From the NCBI GenBank assembly GCA_030053915.1, contig JASGCT010000018.1, positions 1 through 37,653 on the forward strand: a stretch of 37,653 nucleotides of DNA, in the 5' to 3' direction. This DNA is from Alphaproteobacteria bacterium. Its GTDB lineage: Bacteria; Bacteroidota; Bacteroidia; Chitinophagales; Chitinophagaceae. The position numbers and the translations under genes were made by a program. The number at the start of each line of letters is the position of its first letter. Position 1 is the stretch's first letter. Shown piece after piece: positions 7,354-15,956 of the stretch. The notes under the pieces are model-generated. The model worked only from the letters and a program-made list of their open reading frames with translations, was not told where the DNA came from and made no database searches.

Positions 7354-9699
7354 ATGAGATTTATTCTCGTTCTTTTTTTGGGATTCCTCTCGTTAAGCCA
7401 TTCATCAACCGCACAACGAATCGGTGGCACAATAAAGGATGAAAAAACTGGTGAAGCCTTACCAAATGTATCCATTTTTATAGATAATATCGCCGTTGGA
7501 TTTAGTAACAGTTATGGTTTTTTTTCTATAAAGCTAAAACCAAAATCTGAAAAAATAAAATTCAATTTAGTAGGCTATAAACCCTATGTTATGCCCGTAA
7601 AAAAAGAAGATAGTTTAATAAATATATACCTTCAAAGTACAATCACAAATTTAGATGCGGTTGAAGTAAGTACCCAAAAATCTAATATTAAAAAACTCCA
7701 AACAAGTAGTTTTACCCTAAGCCAGGAAGTTATAAAAGCCATTCCAAGTTTAACAGGGACACCAGATATTTTAAAAGTTTTTCAATTGATTCCTGGGGTA
7801 CAAACAGCAAACGAAGGAACGACTAATCTCAATGTAAGAGGCGGTAGCTACGACCAAAATTTAATTTTATTAGACGAAGCACCTATCTATAACCCATCCC
7901 ATGTCTTAGGCTTTTTTTCTACTTTTAATGCCGATGCTATTAAATCGGCAACCATTTATAAAGGGAATTTTCCAGCTCAATACGGCGGCAGACTATCGTC
8001 TGTAATAGATATTGTTATGAAAGAAGGTAATAATAAAAAATTTACAGGGGAGGTGTCAATTGGCTTAACTGCTAATCAAATAACCCTTCAAGGTCCTTTT
8101 AAAAAAAATAAAACCTCGTTTCTTATAAGTTTTAGAAATTCTAATGTTAGTAATTTATTAAAAGTCATTAATTTTGTTTTTCCTGCAAATTCTGCTATTA
8201 GTAATGATGAACATATTAATTTTTGGGATAACAATATAAAAATCAATCATATTTTCAATAACAAAAACAAAATATATTTCTCTTTTTATGCCAGTAACGA
8301 CAATTATAAATTTAAAATATTTAGTTTGTTAAACGACTTAGCATGGTCTAATTATTCTGGAACCATTCGATGGAATCATATTTTTAGTAGTAGTCTTTTT
8401 TCAAATTTAAGCCTCTATTCAACACAATATAGCAGTATCAATAAAAATCAGGTTACCACACAAAATTACGAGTGGGTTTCTGGAATTAAAGAAACAGGTT
8501 TAAAACAAGATTTTACTAAATATCAACAAAGCAATAACCAATTAAAATTTGGATACGCATTTATTTATAGAAATTTTAATCCTGGCAATATTGTAATAAA
8601 AGATACGAGCATCAACAATAAAAATCCCAATGTTAATAGAATAAGTAGTTTTGAAATTTCAGCCTATATTTCTAAAGAGCAAAACATCAATGATAAATTT
8701 TCAATTCAATATGGTGTTCGTACCAGTTGGTTTGCCGATTTAGGACCAAGTCTTAATAATGCATTCATCAATGCCAGCTTTGGCAATATCAGAGGGAATT
8801 TTTTTAGTTTTGAACCTCGTTTGTCAGCAAGATATTTATTAAACGATTTTTCTTCTTTAAAATCAAGCCTTAGTTTTTCACAACAAAATCTACACCTTGT
8901 TGGCAATTCATCAGCTGGGTTACCTTACGATTATTGGATACCTGCCAGTAAAGTAATTAAACCCCAACGTTCTATCCAGTTTTCTGTTGGATATTTTGCC
9001 GATTTATTCAATAAAAAATTAGCCCTAAGTGTTGAAGCTTATTATAAATCTTTAGATAACATCCTAGATTTTAAAGATAATGTTAATTTAATAACAGAAC
9101 CCAATATTGAATTAGTCATTGCGCAAGGAATAGGTAGAAGCTACGGTTTAGAAGTTTTAATAGAAAAAAACATTGGTAAATTTACGGGTTGGATTAGTTA
9201 TACCTTAGCCAGAACACAATATAAATTGCCGTCTGTTAATAATAATAATTGGTATTCACCACGTTATGATATTCGTCATAACTTAGCCATTGTAAGTTTA
9301 TATAAAATTAGCCCTAAAACTGATTTTTCAGCTACTTTTAAACTAACCTCAGGTGGGTTTATTTGCCTGCCCACTCAATTAGGATATTTTGATGGCATCA
9401 CCATTCCAATTTATGGCACTACTAAAAATAATTATCAACTACCAGCTTATAATCGGTTAGATGTTAGTTTTAAATTTAGAGGACGCAGATATAATACCAA
9501 AAAACTTAAAACAGAATTTGTTGTTACAATTTATAATGTGTATGCATCCGAAAACATTTTTAGTTTGTTATATCGACCTTATATTAGTCCTGATAAACGA
9601 AGTGAAAATAACAATTTTGCAATTTACGACTATAGTCAATTATACAAGTATTACTTGTTTAGTATTGTGCCAACTGTTAACTTAAATATTAAATTTTAA
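7354..9699 (+). CDS. TonB-dependent outer-membrane receptor with carboxypeptidase-regulatory-like domain
   Basis: A TonB-dependent receptor imports a ligand across the outer membrane using energy from TonB-ExbBD. The 781-residue product has a signal peptide (cleavage after Ala20), then a carboxypeptidase-regulatory-like beta sandwich at about 22-95 (G-G-T-I-K-D-E-K-T-G-E-A-L-P-N-V start). A plug domain follows at about 120-225 with N-V-R-G-G at 160-164, L-L-D-E-A-P-I-Y-N at 172-180 and Y-G-G-R-L-S-S-V-I-D-I at 210-220. The beta-barrel runs to a terminal Phe. It lacks the long SusC-type signature, so this is the shorter receptor class that pairs with DUF4249. It is the last gene of the 5368-9699 unit. 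Substrate cannot be told from the sequence. Confidence 0.92.
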   Translation: MRFILVLFLGFLSLSHSSTAQRIGGTIKDEKTGEALPNVSIFIDNIAVGFSNSYGFFSIKLKPKSEKIKFNLVGYKPYVMPVKKEDSLINIYLQSTITNLDAVEVSTQKSNIKKLQTSSFTLSQEVIKAIPSLTGTPDILKVFQLIPGVQTANEGTTNLNVRGGSYDQNLILLDEAPIYNPSHVLGFFSTFNADAIKSATIYKGNFPAQYGGRLSSVIDIVMKEGNNKKFTGEVSIGLTANQITLQGPFKKNKTSFLISFRNSNVSNLLKVINFVFPANSAISNDEHINFWDNNIKINHIFNNKNKIYFSFYASNDNYKFKIFSLLNDLAWSNYSGTIRWNHIFSSSLFSNLSLYSTQYSSINKNQVTTQNYEWVSGIKETGLKQDFTKYQQSNNQLKFGYAFIYRNFNPGNIVIKDTSINNKNPNVNRISSFEISAYISKEQNINDKFSIQYGVRTSWFADLGPSLNNAFINASFGNIRGNFFSFEPRLSARYLLNDFSSLKSSLSFSQQNLHLVGNSSAGLPYDYWIPASKVIKPQRSIQFSVGYFADLFNKKLALSVEAYYKSLDNILDFKDNVNLITEPNIELVIAQGIGRSYGLEVLIEKNIGKFTGWISYTLARTQYKLPSVNNNNWYSPRYDIRHNLAIVSLYKISPKTDFSATFKLTSGGFICLPTQLGYFDGITIPIYGTTKNNYQLPAYNRLDVSFKFRGRRYNTKKLKTEFVVTIYNVYASENIFSLLYRPYISPDKRSENNNFAIYDYSQLYKYYLFSIVPTVNLNIKF

Positions 9700-9884
9700 G
9701 GATTAATAAAGCGTGTAATCTAAACAGCGTTATTGTATATTTTACAGTTTCGTATTGTTGCTTAGAATTTAGGGAACCGCCTCGACACTTCTATATTTAT
9801 ATGGCATAACAAAAAAGTTTGTAGTCCTCATTCTGAAATTTTACTAAAATTATCGTTAACCCATTTTTATATTAAAAAACACCT

Positions 9885-9892
9885 TACCTTTG
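9885..9892 (+). promoter_or_regulatory. Orphan promoter -7 box (TACCTTTG)
   Basis: Exact TAnnTTTG match followed by C, as in most promoters of this window. The next substantial gene begins 390 bases downstream, so this box would start a very long leader or a separate small RNA. No -33 TTG seen at the usual spacing. Confidence 0.4.
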
Positions 9893-10100
9893 CAGTAAAT
9901 GGGTACATTGAAAAACCTCACCAGAGTATTTTTATAATATTTTTTAGATTGTTTTAAAATAAAATAAATTTTCACCTGTTTTTATTTTAGGTTTTTTGTT
10001 TAATAAATTGTAATAATTCCTCATTTTTTGTTTTTTTTGCACTATTGTCCGATAAAAATATAAGTTTTTAACAAAAATATTTTTTTTGCCAAAAAAATTG

Positions 10101-10108
10101 TAGCTTTG
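10101..10108 (+). promoter_or_regulatory. Promoter -7 box (TAGCTTTG) upstream of the S9 peptidase
   Basis: Exact TAnnTTTG match, about 174 bases before the peptidase ATG and 15 bases before the 26-codon hydrophobic mini-ORF. It is the best candidate promoter for the peptidase. Confidence 0.45.
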
Positions 10109-10123
10109 TATTATATAGTAATT

Positions 10124-10204
10124 ATGATTTTTTTTACAACATTTTTTTGCCTTTATTTTGTTGGTCTGTTGTTATATGTCTGCCAAGCATCACCACATTT
10201 TTAA
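10124..10204 (+). CDS. Possible 26-residue hydrophobic leader peptide
   Basis: ATG 10124 to TAA 10202-10204. The product is rich in Phe, Leu and Cys and could span a membrane once. It begins at normal distance from the TAGCTTTG box, which is the only support. It could be a leader peptide of the S9 peptidase mRNA, or a chance frame. Confidence 0.2.
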   Translation: MIFFTTFFCLYFVGLLLYVCQASPHF

Positions 10205-10282
10205 AAATCAACGCCAGGTTATGTTTAAACCTAAATTAAATGTCATGCATTTTTACTATAAATATCTTAAAAATAAAAAAAT

Positions 10283-13213
10283 ATGATAAAAAAATCAACA
10301 ATTTTGGTGGCACTATTTGTAAGTGTAGCATATACAATTTTTTCCCAACAAAAACCCTTAGAAATTAAAGATTTTGACCAGTGGCAACGTCTTGGCAAAA
10401 AAAATATCAGTACCACTGGACGTTTTGCGTCTTATGAAGTTGAACTTCAAGAAGGCGATGGTTGGTTAGTAATTACCAATTTAAATAACGCACAACCTCT
10501 TAAAATTCCACGAGCTTACGATGCGCAATTTACTCAGAATGAAACGTTTTTAATTGCTAAAATTAAACCTTTTTTTAAAGAGCTTCGTAACGCTAAAATC
10601 AAGAAACTATCGGCAGATAAAAGCCCTAAGGATTCTTTAATTATTGTTGATTTATCCAACTACTCTGTTCAAAAGTTCCCCAATATTGCTTCGTATTATA
10701 TAAGTACAAAAGCCAGCCTGTTTAGTAACCTGTTATTTTTTAAACAATATCATTCTAACAGCCCTCAAGCCAAGCCAGACTCTATAACTACCCTTAACAA
10801 ATTATATCAACAAATTGATAGTCTGCAAAAATTAAGGCTCAAGATTTTAGAATATGGTTTGCAAGCTATTCCAGCTTCTAAACCAAGTACCGAGCTCAAT
10901 AAAAATATGGCAAACGCTTCGTTATTTGTTTACCATTTAGATAACAAAACAAAAGATAGCCTTGGTCATGTAACTGAATTTTATAACTCTCCAAAAGCTG
11001 ATATTTTAATAACACTTTCTCCTCAAGACCATAAATATAATTTTTTAACAGTTTATAATTTTAATCAAAATAATTATCAAAATAACCGCCTGGAACTTAT
11101 TAAAAATATTAAATCAGTAAAGCAAATGCTTATCAAGCCTGACCTGAATAATACCTCTAATTTTGTCTGTTTTATGGCATCTTCGGATACGTTTACTGAT
11201 GAGTTAAAGCAAAGCTATGTTGCCCATACTTTTAAAATTTCTAACGACAATAGCATTCAAAAGCACTTAGCGTTCAACGATTCAAGCGTTCAACTAAAAC
11301 ACCCCAATTGGCAGCTCTCAGCCTTTAAAAAATTATTGCTTGCTTCAAATGGTGAAACCTTATATTTTGGTGTCAAAAATAAATTTATTGATAAAGATAC
11401 AAGCATTGCCGAGATAGACCGCGTTCAAGTAGATATTTGGCATCATCAAGACCCTTATTTACAAACGGAACAACTTAAAAATAACAACCAAATTCTTAAA
11501 CACTCACTATTAAGTGTCTGGAATTTAAAAAATGAATCTTGGCAAGTACTTCAAGACAGCAATTCTAACGAAGACTTGGCTTTACAAACAGGCGATGAAC
11601 ATTATTATTATTATGCTGTTAAAACAGACATTTTAAAACACCAATGGGAAGGTTTTTTTACAAAAACAAATTACGTAGTTAATTTAAACAATTTTAAAAC
11701 CACCGAATTTTTAAAAAACAGTCGTAATAATATTTTTATGCCTTCGGCAAATGGTGACTATGCTGTATTGTTTGATTCTAAAAATAACATAAATACCTAT
11801 CAAATTTATCGTGCTTCAGATAATCAATGGCTCAGCCTGCCCCAAACGAAGACATCGCTAACCAACGAAGAGCACGATTTACCAGATGATGCCCAACCTT
11901 ACGGTATTTCAAAATTTATTACGGATAATGCGTTTATCATTTACGACCGGTACGATATGTGGTTATGTACCATCAAAAATCAACCCGAACTTTTTAAAAT
12001 CACAAATGGCAGAAAACAAAAAACGGTCTGGCGGTTATATGATGTTGATAATGAGCCAGAATATCGCTATCAATATCATGCCAATAATCAATTTATTGGA
12101 AGATTATTTAACGAAAACTCCAAAAATTCTGGGTTATTTAATTGGAATCTTATGGATAACAAACTCTGGGTTTGGTGCGATACAAATTACCAAGTATCTC
12201 ATACTATTGTAACAGACGAAAAAAAAGCCAATATTTTATTTTCAATGGAACGTTTTGAAATTCCTGAGGACCTTTATTTTAAAGGAGTTGCGTCTAAAAA
12301 TATTGTCAAAGTTTCTAATTTGAATCTGCAACAAAATCAATATCAATGGGGTACGGTTCAATTAGTAAAATGGCAAGCCTACAACCAGAAACCAGCGGAG
12401 GGATTATTGTACAAACCACAACAATTTAATCCTCAACAAAAATATCCCATGATTGTGTATTTTTATGAAACCTATAGCGAAAACTTACATAATTATATAG
12501 AACCTGCACCTACGCCATCGCGTTTAGATATTCCGTATTTTGTTAGTAATGGTTATTTAGTGTTTGTTCCAGATATTCATTATAAAATTGGCTATCCAGG
12601 TAAAAGTGCTTATAACTATATTGTTAGTGGAACAAGGGCATTATGTAAAAATACTTGGGTAGATAGTACGCGTTTGGCATTACAAGGACAAAGTTGGGGT
12701 GGGTATCAAATTGCTTATTTAATTACCCAAACTAATTTATATCGCTGTGCTTGGGCTGGAGCGCCGGTTGTAAATATGTTTAGTGCTTATGGCGGCATTC
12801 GTTGGGGGACTGGTTTAAATAGACAATTTCAATACGAAAAGTCGCAAAGCCGCATTGGAGGGACTATTTGGGACAAAACAAATTTATTTATCGAGAACTC
12901 GCCCTTGTTTTATTTAAAAAACGTTAAAACACCCGTTGTTATTATGCATAACGATGCCGATGGTGCCGTGCCTTGGTATCAAGGAATCGAAATGTTTACG
13001 GCGTTAAGGCGGCTCAATAAACCCGTATGGCTGTTGAATTATAATGGCGAAGACCATAATTTAGTAGAACGAAAAAACCGCAAGGATATCAGTTTAAGGC
13101 AAAAACAATTTTTTGATTATTATTTAAAAGGGCAAGGCAACCCAACTTGGTTATTAAAAGGCGTTTCGGCAACTTTAAAGGGTAAAGATTTAGGCTTGGG
13201 GGAATTAAAATAA
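10283..13213 (+). CDS. Secreted S9 family (prolyl oligopeptidase/DPP-like) serine peptidase
   Basis: The product is 976 residues. Residues 1-21 form a signal peptide (MIKKSTILV...IFSQ), so the enzyme is exported. Residues of about 30-700 are an irregular beta-rich region as expected for the propeller that covers the active site in S9 peptidases. The alpha/beta-hydrolase domain follows from about 740. The catalytic triad is visible: Ser804 in G-Q-S-W-G-G-Y, Asp893 in N-D-A-D-G-A-V-P and His925 in G-E-D-H-N. It likely cleaves short peptides in the periplasm. It is longer than DPP-IV-like relatives (700-800 residues) because the propeller part is extended. Monocistronic: a 583-base gap before it and a convergent gene after it. 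Confidence 0.88.
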   Translation: MIKKSTILVALFVSVAYTIFSQQKPLEIKDFDQWQRLGKKNISTTGRFASYEVELQEGDGWLVITNLNNAQPLKIPRAYDAQFTQNETFLIAKIKPFFKELRNAKIKKLSADKSPKDSLIIVDLSNYSVQKFPNIASYYISTKASLFSNLLFFKQYHSNSPQAKPDSITTLNKLYQQIDSLQKLRLKILEYGLQAIPASKPSTELNKNMANASLFVYHLDNKTKDSLGHVTEFYNSPKADILITLSPQDHKYNFLTVYNFNQNNYQNNRLELIKNIKSVKQMLIKPDLNNTSNFVCFMASSDTFTDELKQSYVAHTFKISNDNSIQKHLAFNDSSVQLKHPNWQLSAFKKLLLASNGETLYFGVKNKFIDKDTSIAEIDRVQVDIWHHQDPYLQTEQLKNNNQILKHSLLSVWNLKNESWQVLQDSNSNEDLALQTGDEHYYYYAVKTDILKHQWEGFFTKTNYVVNLNNFKTTEFLKNSRNNIFMPSANGDYAVLFDSKNNINTYQIYRASDNQWLSLPQTKTSLTNEEHDLPDDAQPYGISKFITDNAFIIYDRYDMWLCTIKNQPELFKITNGRKQKTVWRLYDVDNEPEYRYQYHANNQFIGRLFNENSKNSGLFNWNLMDNKLWVWCDTNYQVSHTIVTDEKKANILFSMERFEIPEDLYFKGVASKNIVKVSNLNLQQNQYQWGTVQLVKWQAYNQKPAEGLLYKPQQFNPQQKYPMIVYFYETYSENLHNYIEPAPTPSRLDIPYFVSNGYLVFVPDIHYKIGYPGKSAYNYIVSGTRALCKNTWVDSTRLALQGQSWGGYQIAYLITQTNLYRCAWAGAPVVNMFSAYGGIRWGTGLNRQFQYEKSQSRIGGTIWDKTNLFIENSPLFYLKNVKTPVVIMHNDADGAVPWYQGIEMFTALRRLNKPVWLLNYNGEDHNLVERKNRKDISLRQKQFFDYYLKGQGNPTWLLKGVSATLKGKDLGLGELK

Positions 13214-13372
13214 ATATTTTTGCTAATAGGTAGGCACTCTATATTTTGAAGAGATTTTGAATGGTGTATCATTATTGTACTCTATAGTTTTCAGGGTATG
13301 CCCCATGGTTTATCTAAAAATTTGCTAAATTGATACCTGTCTCAAAAAAAATTAAAACCCATAATTTAACCC

Positions 13373-13924
13373 TTAGGCAATCCATTTATAAAAAACAAAT
13401 AAATAAAGCCAAAGGATGCCTAAAAAGTGCCAAAAAATAGCAATAAGTTTTAACGAATTTTCAATTACTTCAAAAGGTTTGTTGTTTCTACTTGTAATAT
13501 ACAAACCGTATCCAAGGGCACATAATCCACCAACTACATGCAAGATATGCACACTATTTATAACCACTAAAAAGGATGCTGCCGCATTGCTATTATTGCC
13601 TATTAAGGCTACCCCCATTTGCTCTAAATCTTTAAATCCAATCAGCTGTAAAACAATAAAACTAATTCCTAAGATAAACGTAATGAGTAAATAAAACTGT
13701 TTGGATTTAAGAGTGGTTTGTTTAACTGCCGCATTCATAAAATAACTGCTAACCACTATAACTGTTGTTGAGATATAAAAAATTAACGGTAAGGGAATAA
13801 TAAGCCAATTAAGTTGATTTTTTTTTACCAAATAAGCACTGGTAAAACCTGCAAACATCATAATTAAACTACAGATAGCTACCCATAATAATAATTTTTT
13901 GGTATCTATTTTTTTTGAAGACAT
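13373..13924 (-). CDS. Cytochrome c oxidase subunit III
   Basis: The 183-residue, five-helix protein matches the short heme-copper oxidase subunit III of Bacteroidota. Seen: a first helix near residues 11-32 ending F-T-S-A-Y-L-V, a helix at about 40-62, one at 77-95, the V-H-I-L-H-V-V-G-G helix near 125-142 and the closing W-H-F-L-G-I-L-W-L-Y-L-F-V-F helix. Subunit III supports subunit I, which reduces oxygen at the inner membrane. It lies 3 bases downstream of the heme O synthase gene, so assembly factor and subunit are co-expressed. Subunits I and II are not in the window, so this may be a second subunit III-like gene kept with cyoE. Confidence 0.85.
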   Translation of the reverse strand: MSSKKIDTKKLLLWVAICSLIMMFAGFTSAYLVKKNQLNWLIIPLPLIFYISTTVIVVSSYFMNAAVKQTTLKSKQFYLLITFILGISFIVLQLIGFKDLEQMGVALIGNNSNAAASFLVVINSVHILHVVGGLCALGYGLYITSRNNKPFEVIENSLKLIAIFWHFLGILWLYLFVFYKWIA

Positions 13925-13927
13925 AGA

Positions 13928-14827
13928 TTATAATTGAATTTTATTAAATAAAAGCGACAAGAGCACAATTGGCAAGTATAAATAACTGGCAAACATAACG
14001 ATGCGTGCTTCTTTAGGTTTCATGGTAATATACAAACGGACGGCTAACATGACCATCAAGATATTACAGCCTAAAATAATCCACAAGCTGGTTATCCCAG
14101 ACATTTTTAAAAAAAAGGGTAACATGCCAATTGGAATTAAAATTAAGCAATATAATATAGTTTGTAGGGCGGTAATTTTGGTTGGAAGTCCGCCTGAAGG
14201 CAATAGTTTAAAACCTACTTTTGTATAGTCATTATGAGCAATCCAAGCGATAGCCCAAAAATGTGGAAATTGCCAAAAAAATTGCAATAAAAATAGAATC
14301 CAGCCACCTAAACTTAAATTGTCGTTACCAGCTGCCCAACCTATTAAACAAGGAAAGGCACCTGGAAATGCCCCAACAAATACTGCTAACGAATTGACGC
14401 GTTTTAAGGGTGTATAAATATAAACATAGCAAATAAAGCTTAAAAGGGCTATTGAGGCAGCTAAAGCATTAAAAACAATATATAAAATAAGTAGGCCTAC
14501 AACTAAAATAAGATAGGCAAAACCTTGGGCATATTGCTGCGACATGGTACCATTAGCAACAGGACGCACAGCGGTGCGTTTCATTAGCTTATCAGAATCT
14601 TTTTCAATAGCTTGATTCAGCGCATTGGCCGCCCCGGTTACAAAAATACCGCCCAAACTTAACCACCCCACCCCGAACCAGCTAAAATGAACAATATGAG
14701 GTGCTAATAAATAGCTTATAACCGCCGAAAAAACAACCGTTATACTTAATGTAAATTTAATTAATACTAAATGTGCTTTAATTAAGGTAAATCCGTTTAC
14801 TAATAAAGATGATTTAGAATGCGTCAA
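13928..14827 (-). CDS. cyoE: Protoheme IX farnesyltransferase (heme O synthase)
   Basis: CyoE/CtaB transfers a farnesyl group from farnesyl diphosphate to heme B, giving heme O for terminal oxidases. The 299-residue product is an integral membrane UbiA-type prenyltransferase with about nine helices. The substrate-binding motif is seen as N-Q-A-I-E-K-D-S-D at 71-79 followed by M-K-R-T at 82-85 and R-P-V. The first Asp of the usual motif is Glu, a change I have seen in related bacteria. No ATG occurs before the first membrane helix, so the start must be a rare one; TTG at 14827 fits, with a TATTTTTG promoter only 11 bases upstream. It is followed by the oxidase subunit III gene in the same operon. 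Confidence 0.93.
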   Translation of the reverse strand: MTHSKSSLLVNGFTLIKAHLVLIKFTLSITVVFSAVISYLLAPHIVHFSWFGVGWLSLGGIFVTGAANALNQAIEKDSDKLMKRTAVRPVANGTMSQQYAQGFAYLILVVGLLILYIVFNALAASIALLSFICYVYIYTPLKRVNSLAVFVGAFPGAFPCLIGWAAGNDNLSLGGWILFLLQFFWQFPHFWAIAWIAHNDYTKVGFKLLPSGGLPTKITALQTILYCLILIPIGMLPFFLKMSGITSLWIILGCNILMVMLAVRLYITMKPKEARIVMFASYLYLPIVLLSLLFNKIQL

Positions 14828-14838
14828 TTTTTTTTGGG

Positions 14839-14846
14839 CAAAAATA
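14839..14846 (-). promoter_or_regulatory. cyoE promoter -7 box (TATTTTTG)
   Basis: On the minus strand TATTTTTG followed by C, an exact consensus match. Only 11 bases separate it from the TTG start of cyoE, implying a leader of just a few bases. This supports the TTG start. Confidence 0.5.
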
Positions 14847-15028
14847 CATTTTTTTTTTGATTATTTTAAAAGAAATACTACAAAATCTCATGTGAAGCCA
14901 AAAATTTAAAATTTCATTGAGGATTCATATACCAAACTGTATTATTTTTAGAAGCCAATACAACGTGATATTTAGAGTTAAAACAGACGTTATATCGAAT
15001 TATTATCAAATAAATTTAGTATGTATGA

Positions 15029-15946
15029 TTATTTGATATATTCATTAATTTTTTTATGGTCTAAGACGGCGATACCTGACTCTTCAAAATGATAACAAGG
15101 TTCAAAATTTTTAGCAACTACAAGGTCTTTAAATAAAATGGAATGGCGTTGATAAACTTCTTGCGCAGAGGTATCATCGAAATATTTAATTACAATTAGA
15201 ATTTCGGCGTCTAATTCTAAAATTTTATTGACCGAATATTTGTATAAGGGGCTTTTATCATCGATATAATGAACAATAGTCCATGAAAACGGCATCATGG
15301 CAATGCGAAGCCTTTCAAGTTCTATAGGAAAATAATTGTACAAAATTTTATTTTGATCATCGATAGTTTTAATTGCTAAGGTACATTCGGCTTGAACATT
15401 CATTAAAACATTCGTATTTTTATTTAAAAGTCTGAACATAATACAAGGGACTCCTTTGATATAGGAGAATAAAAGATTTTTGCTGAATTTAATTTTAATT
15501 TTAGTTCGTGAAATTCGTCCATAAAACAAACCCGTTGCAAAAGCAAAATAAATAAGTCCTACAAATCCTTCTAGGGCGGCAATAGCCGACACAAAATGAT
15601 TCGTAGGTGCTAAATGACCGTATCCTATGGTAGTAAAGGTTTGAGTACTAAAAAAAAAGCATTCTAAAAAACTATCGAAACTATTTAGCACGTGAATACC
15701 AAGATTATTAGGGTTAAGATTATAATACATAATTGTAAACAAAAAATTTAATAACACATAACCAAAAGTTATAGCGCCAAAAAATTGCAACCAACTAGAG
15801 CTTGTTAAATAACCATAGATATCTGAAACATGAAATTTGCGATGACGATGTTTGATATTAAAATTACCATCGATATTCATGATGCGTTTTTGAGATTTGG
15901 AGCCACTTAGTCCAACCCCAGGGTCGAAATTTGGAATTTTTATCAT
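15029..15946 (-). CDS. KirBac-type inward-rectifier potassium channel
   Basis: The 305-residue product has the two-helix channel layout. An amphipathic N-terminal segment is followed by outer helix 53-76 and a pore loop with selectivity filter T-I-G-Y-G at 106-110. The inner helix is at about 117-142 (E-G-F-V-G-L-I-Y-F-A-F-A-T-G-L). After it comes a long cytoplasmic beta-rich domain (from about 150) of the Kir type with R-x-S-R near its start and an M-F-R-L-L-N strand. It conducts potassium across the inner membrane and closes on cytoplasmic signals. The C-terminal domain separates it from simple KcsA-like channels. The gene lies 10 bases after feoB and is probably the last gene of that unit. 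Confidence 0.92.
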   Translation of the reverse strand: MIKIPNFDPGVGLSGSKSQKRIMNIDGNFNIKHRHRKFHVSDIYGYLTSSSWLQFFGAITFGYVLLNFLFTIMYYNLNPNNLGIHVLNSFDSFLECFFFSTQTFTTIGYGHLAPTNHFVSAIAALEGFVGLIYFAFATGLFYGRISRTKIKIKFSKNLLFSYIKGVPCIMFRLLNKNTNVLMNVQAECTLAIKTIDDQNKILYNYFPIELERLRIAMMPFSWTIVHYIDDKSPLYKYSVNKILELDAEILIVIKYFDDTSAQEVYQRHSILFKDLVVAKNFEPCYHFEESGIAVLDHKKINEYIK

Positions 15947-15956
15947 AGTTTATAAT

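Larger units (their letters stand above)
9700..10282 (+). other. 583-base non-coding stretch with two promoter-like boxes before the S9 peptidase
   Basis: The first 35 bases hold an imperfect inverted repeat (AATAAAGC at 9705-9712 against GCGTTATT at 9727-9734), possibly the end of the uptake transcript. TACCTTTG at 9885-9892 and TAGCTTTG at 10101-10108 both fit the -7 consensus. After the first box only a 12-codon frame follows; after the second, a 26-codon hydrophobic frame (10124-10204). No tRNA, no repeat array and no recognised riboswitch. It may contain a small RNA or a long regulated leader. Confidence 0.45.

Noticed and set aside
9700..10282. tRNA or known riboswitch in the long gap
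   Set aside because: I looked for cloverleaf-like arms, the TTCRA loop sequence and conserved riboswitch cores and found none; the stretch is too AT-rich.
11886..12212. 108-codon plus-strand frame inside the S9 peptidase gene
   Set aside because: It is another frame of a gene with an intact signal peptide and catalytic triad, and has no family match.
13214..13372. Terminator between the convergent S9 peptidase and oxidase genes
   Set aside because: The only GC-rich candidate (GGGTATGCCC) has a three-pair stem and no T-run on either strand.
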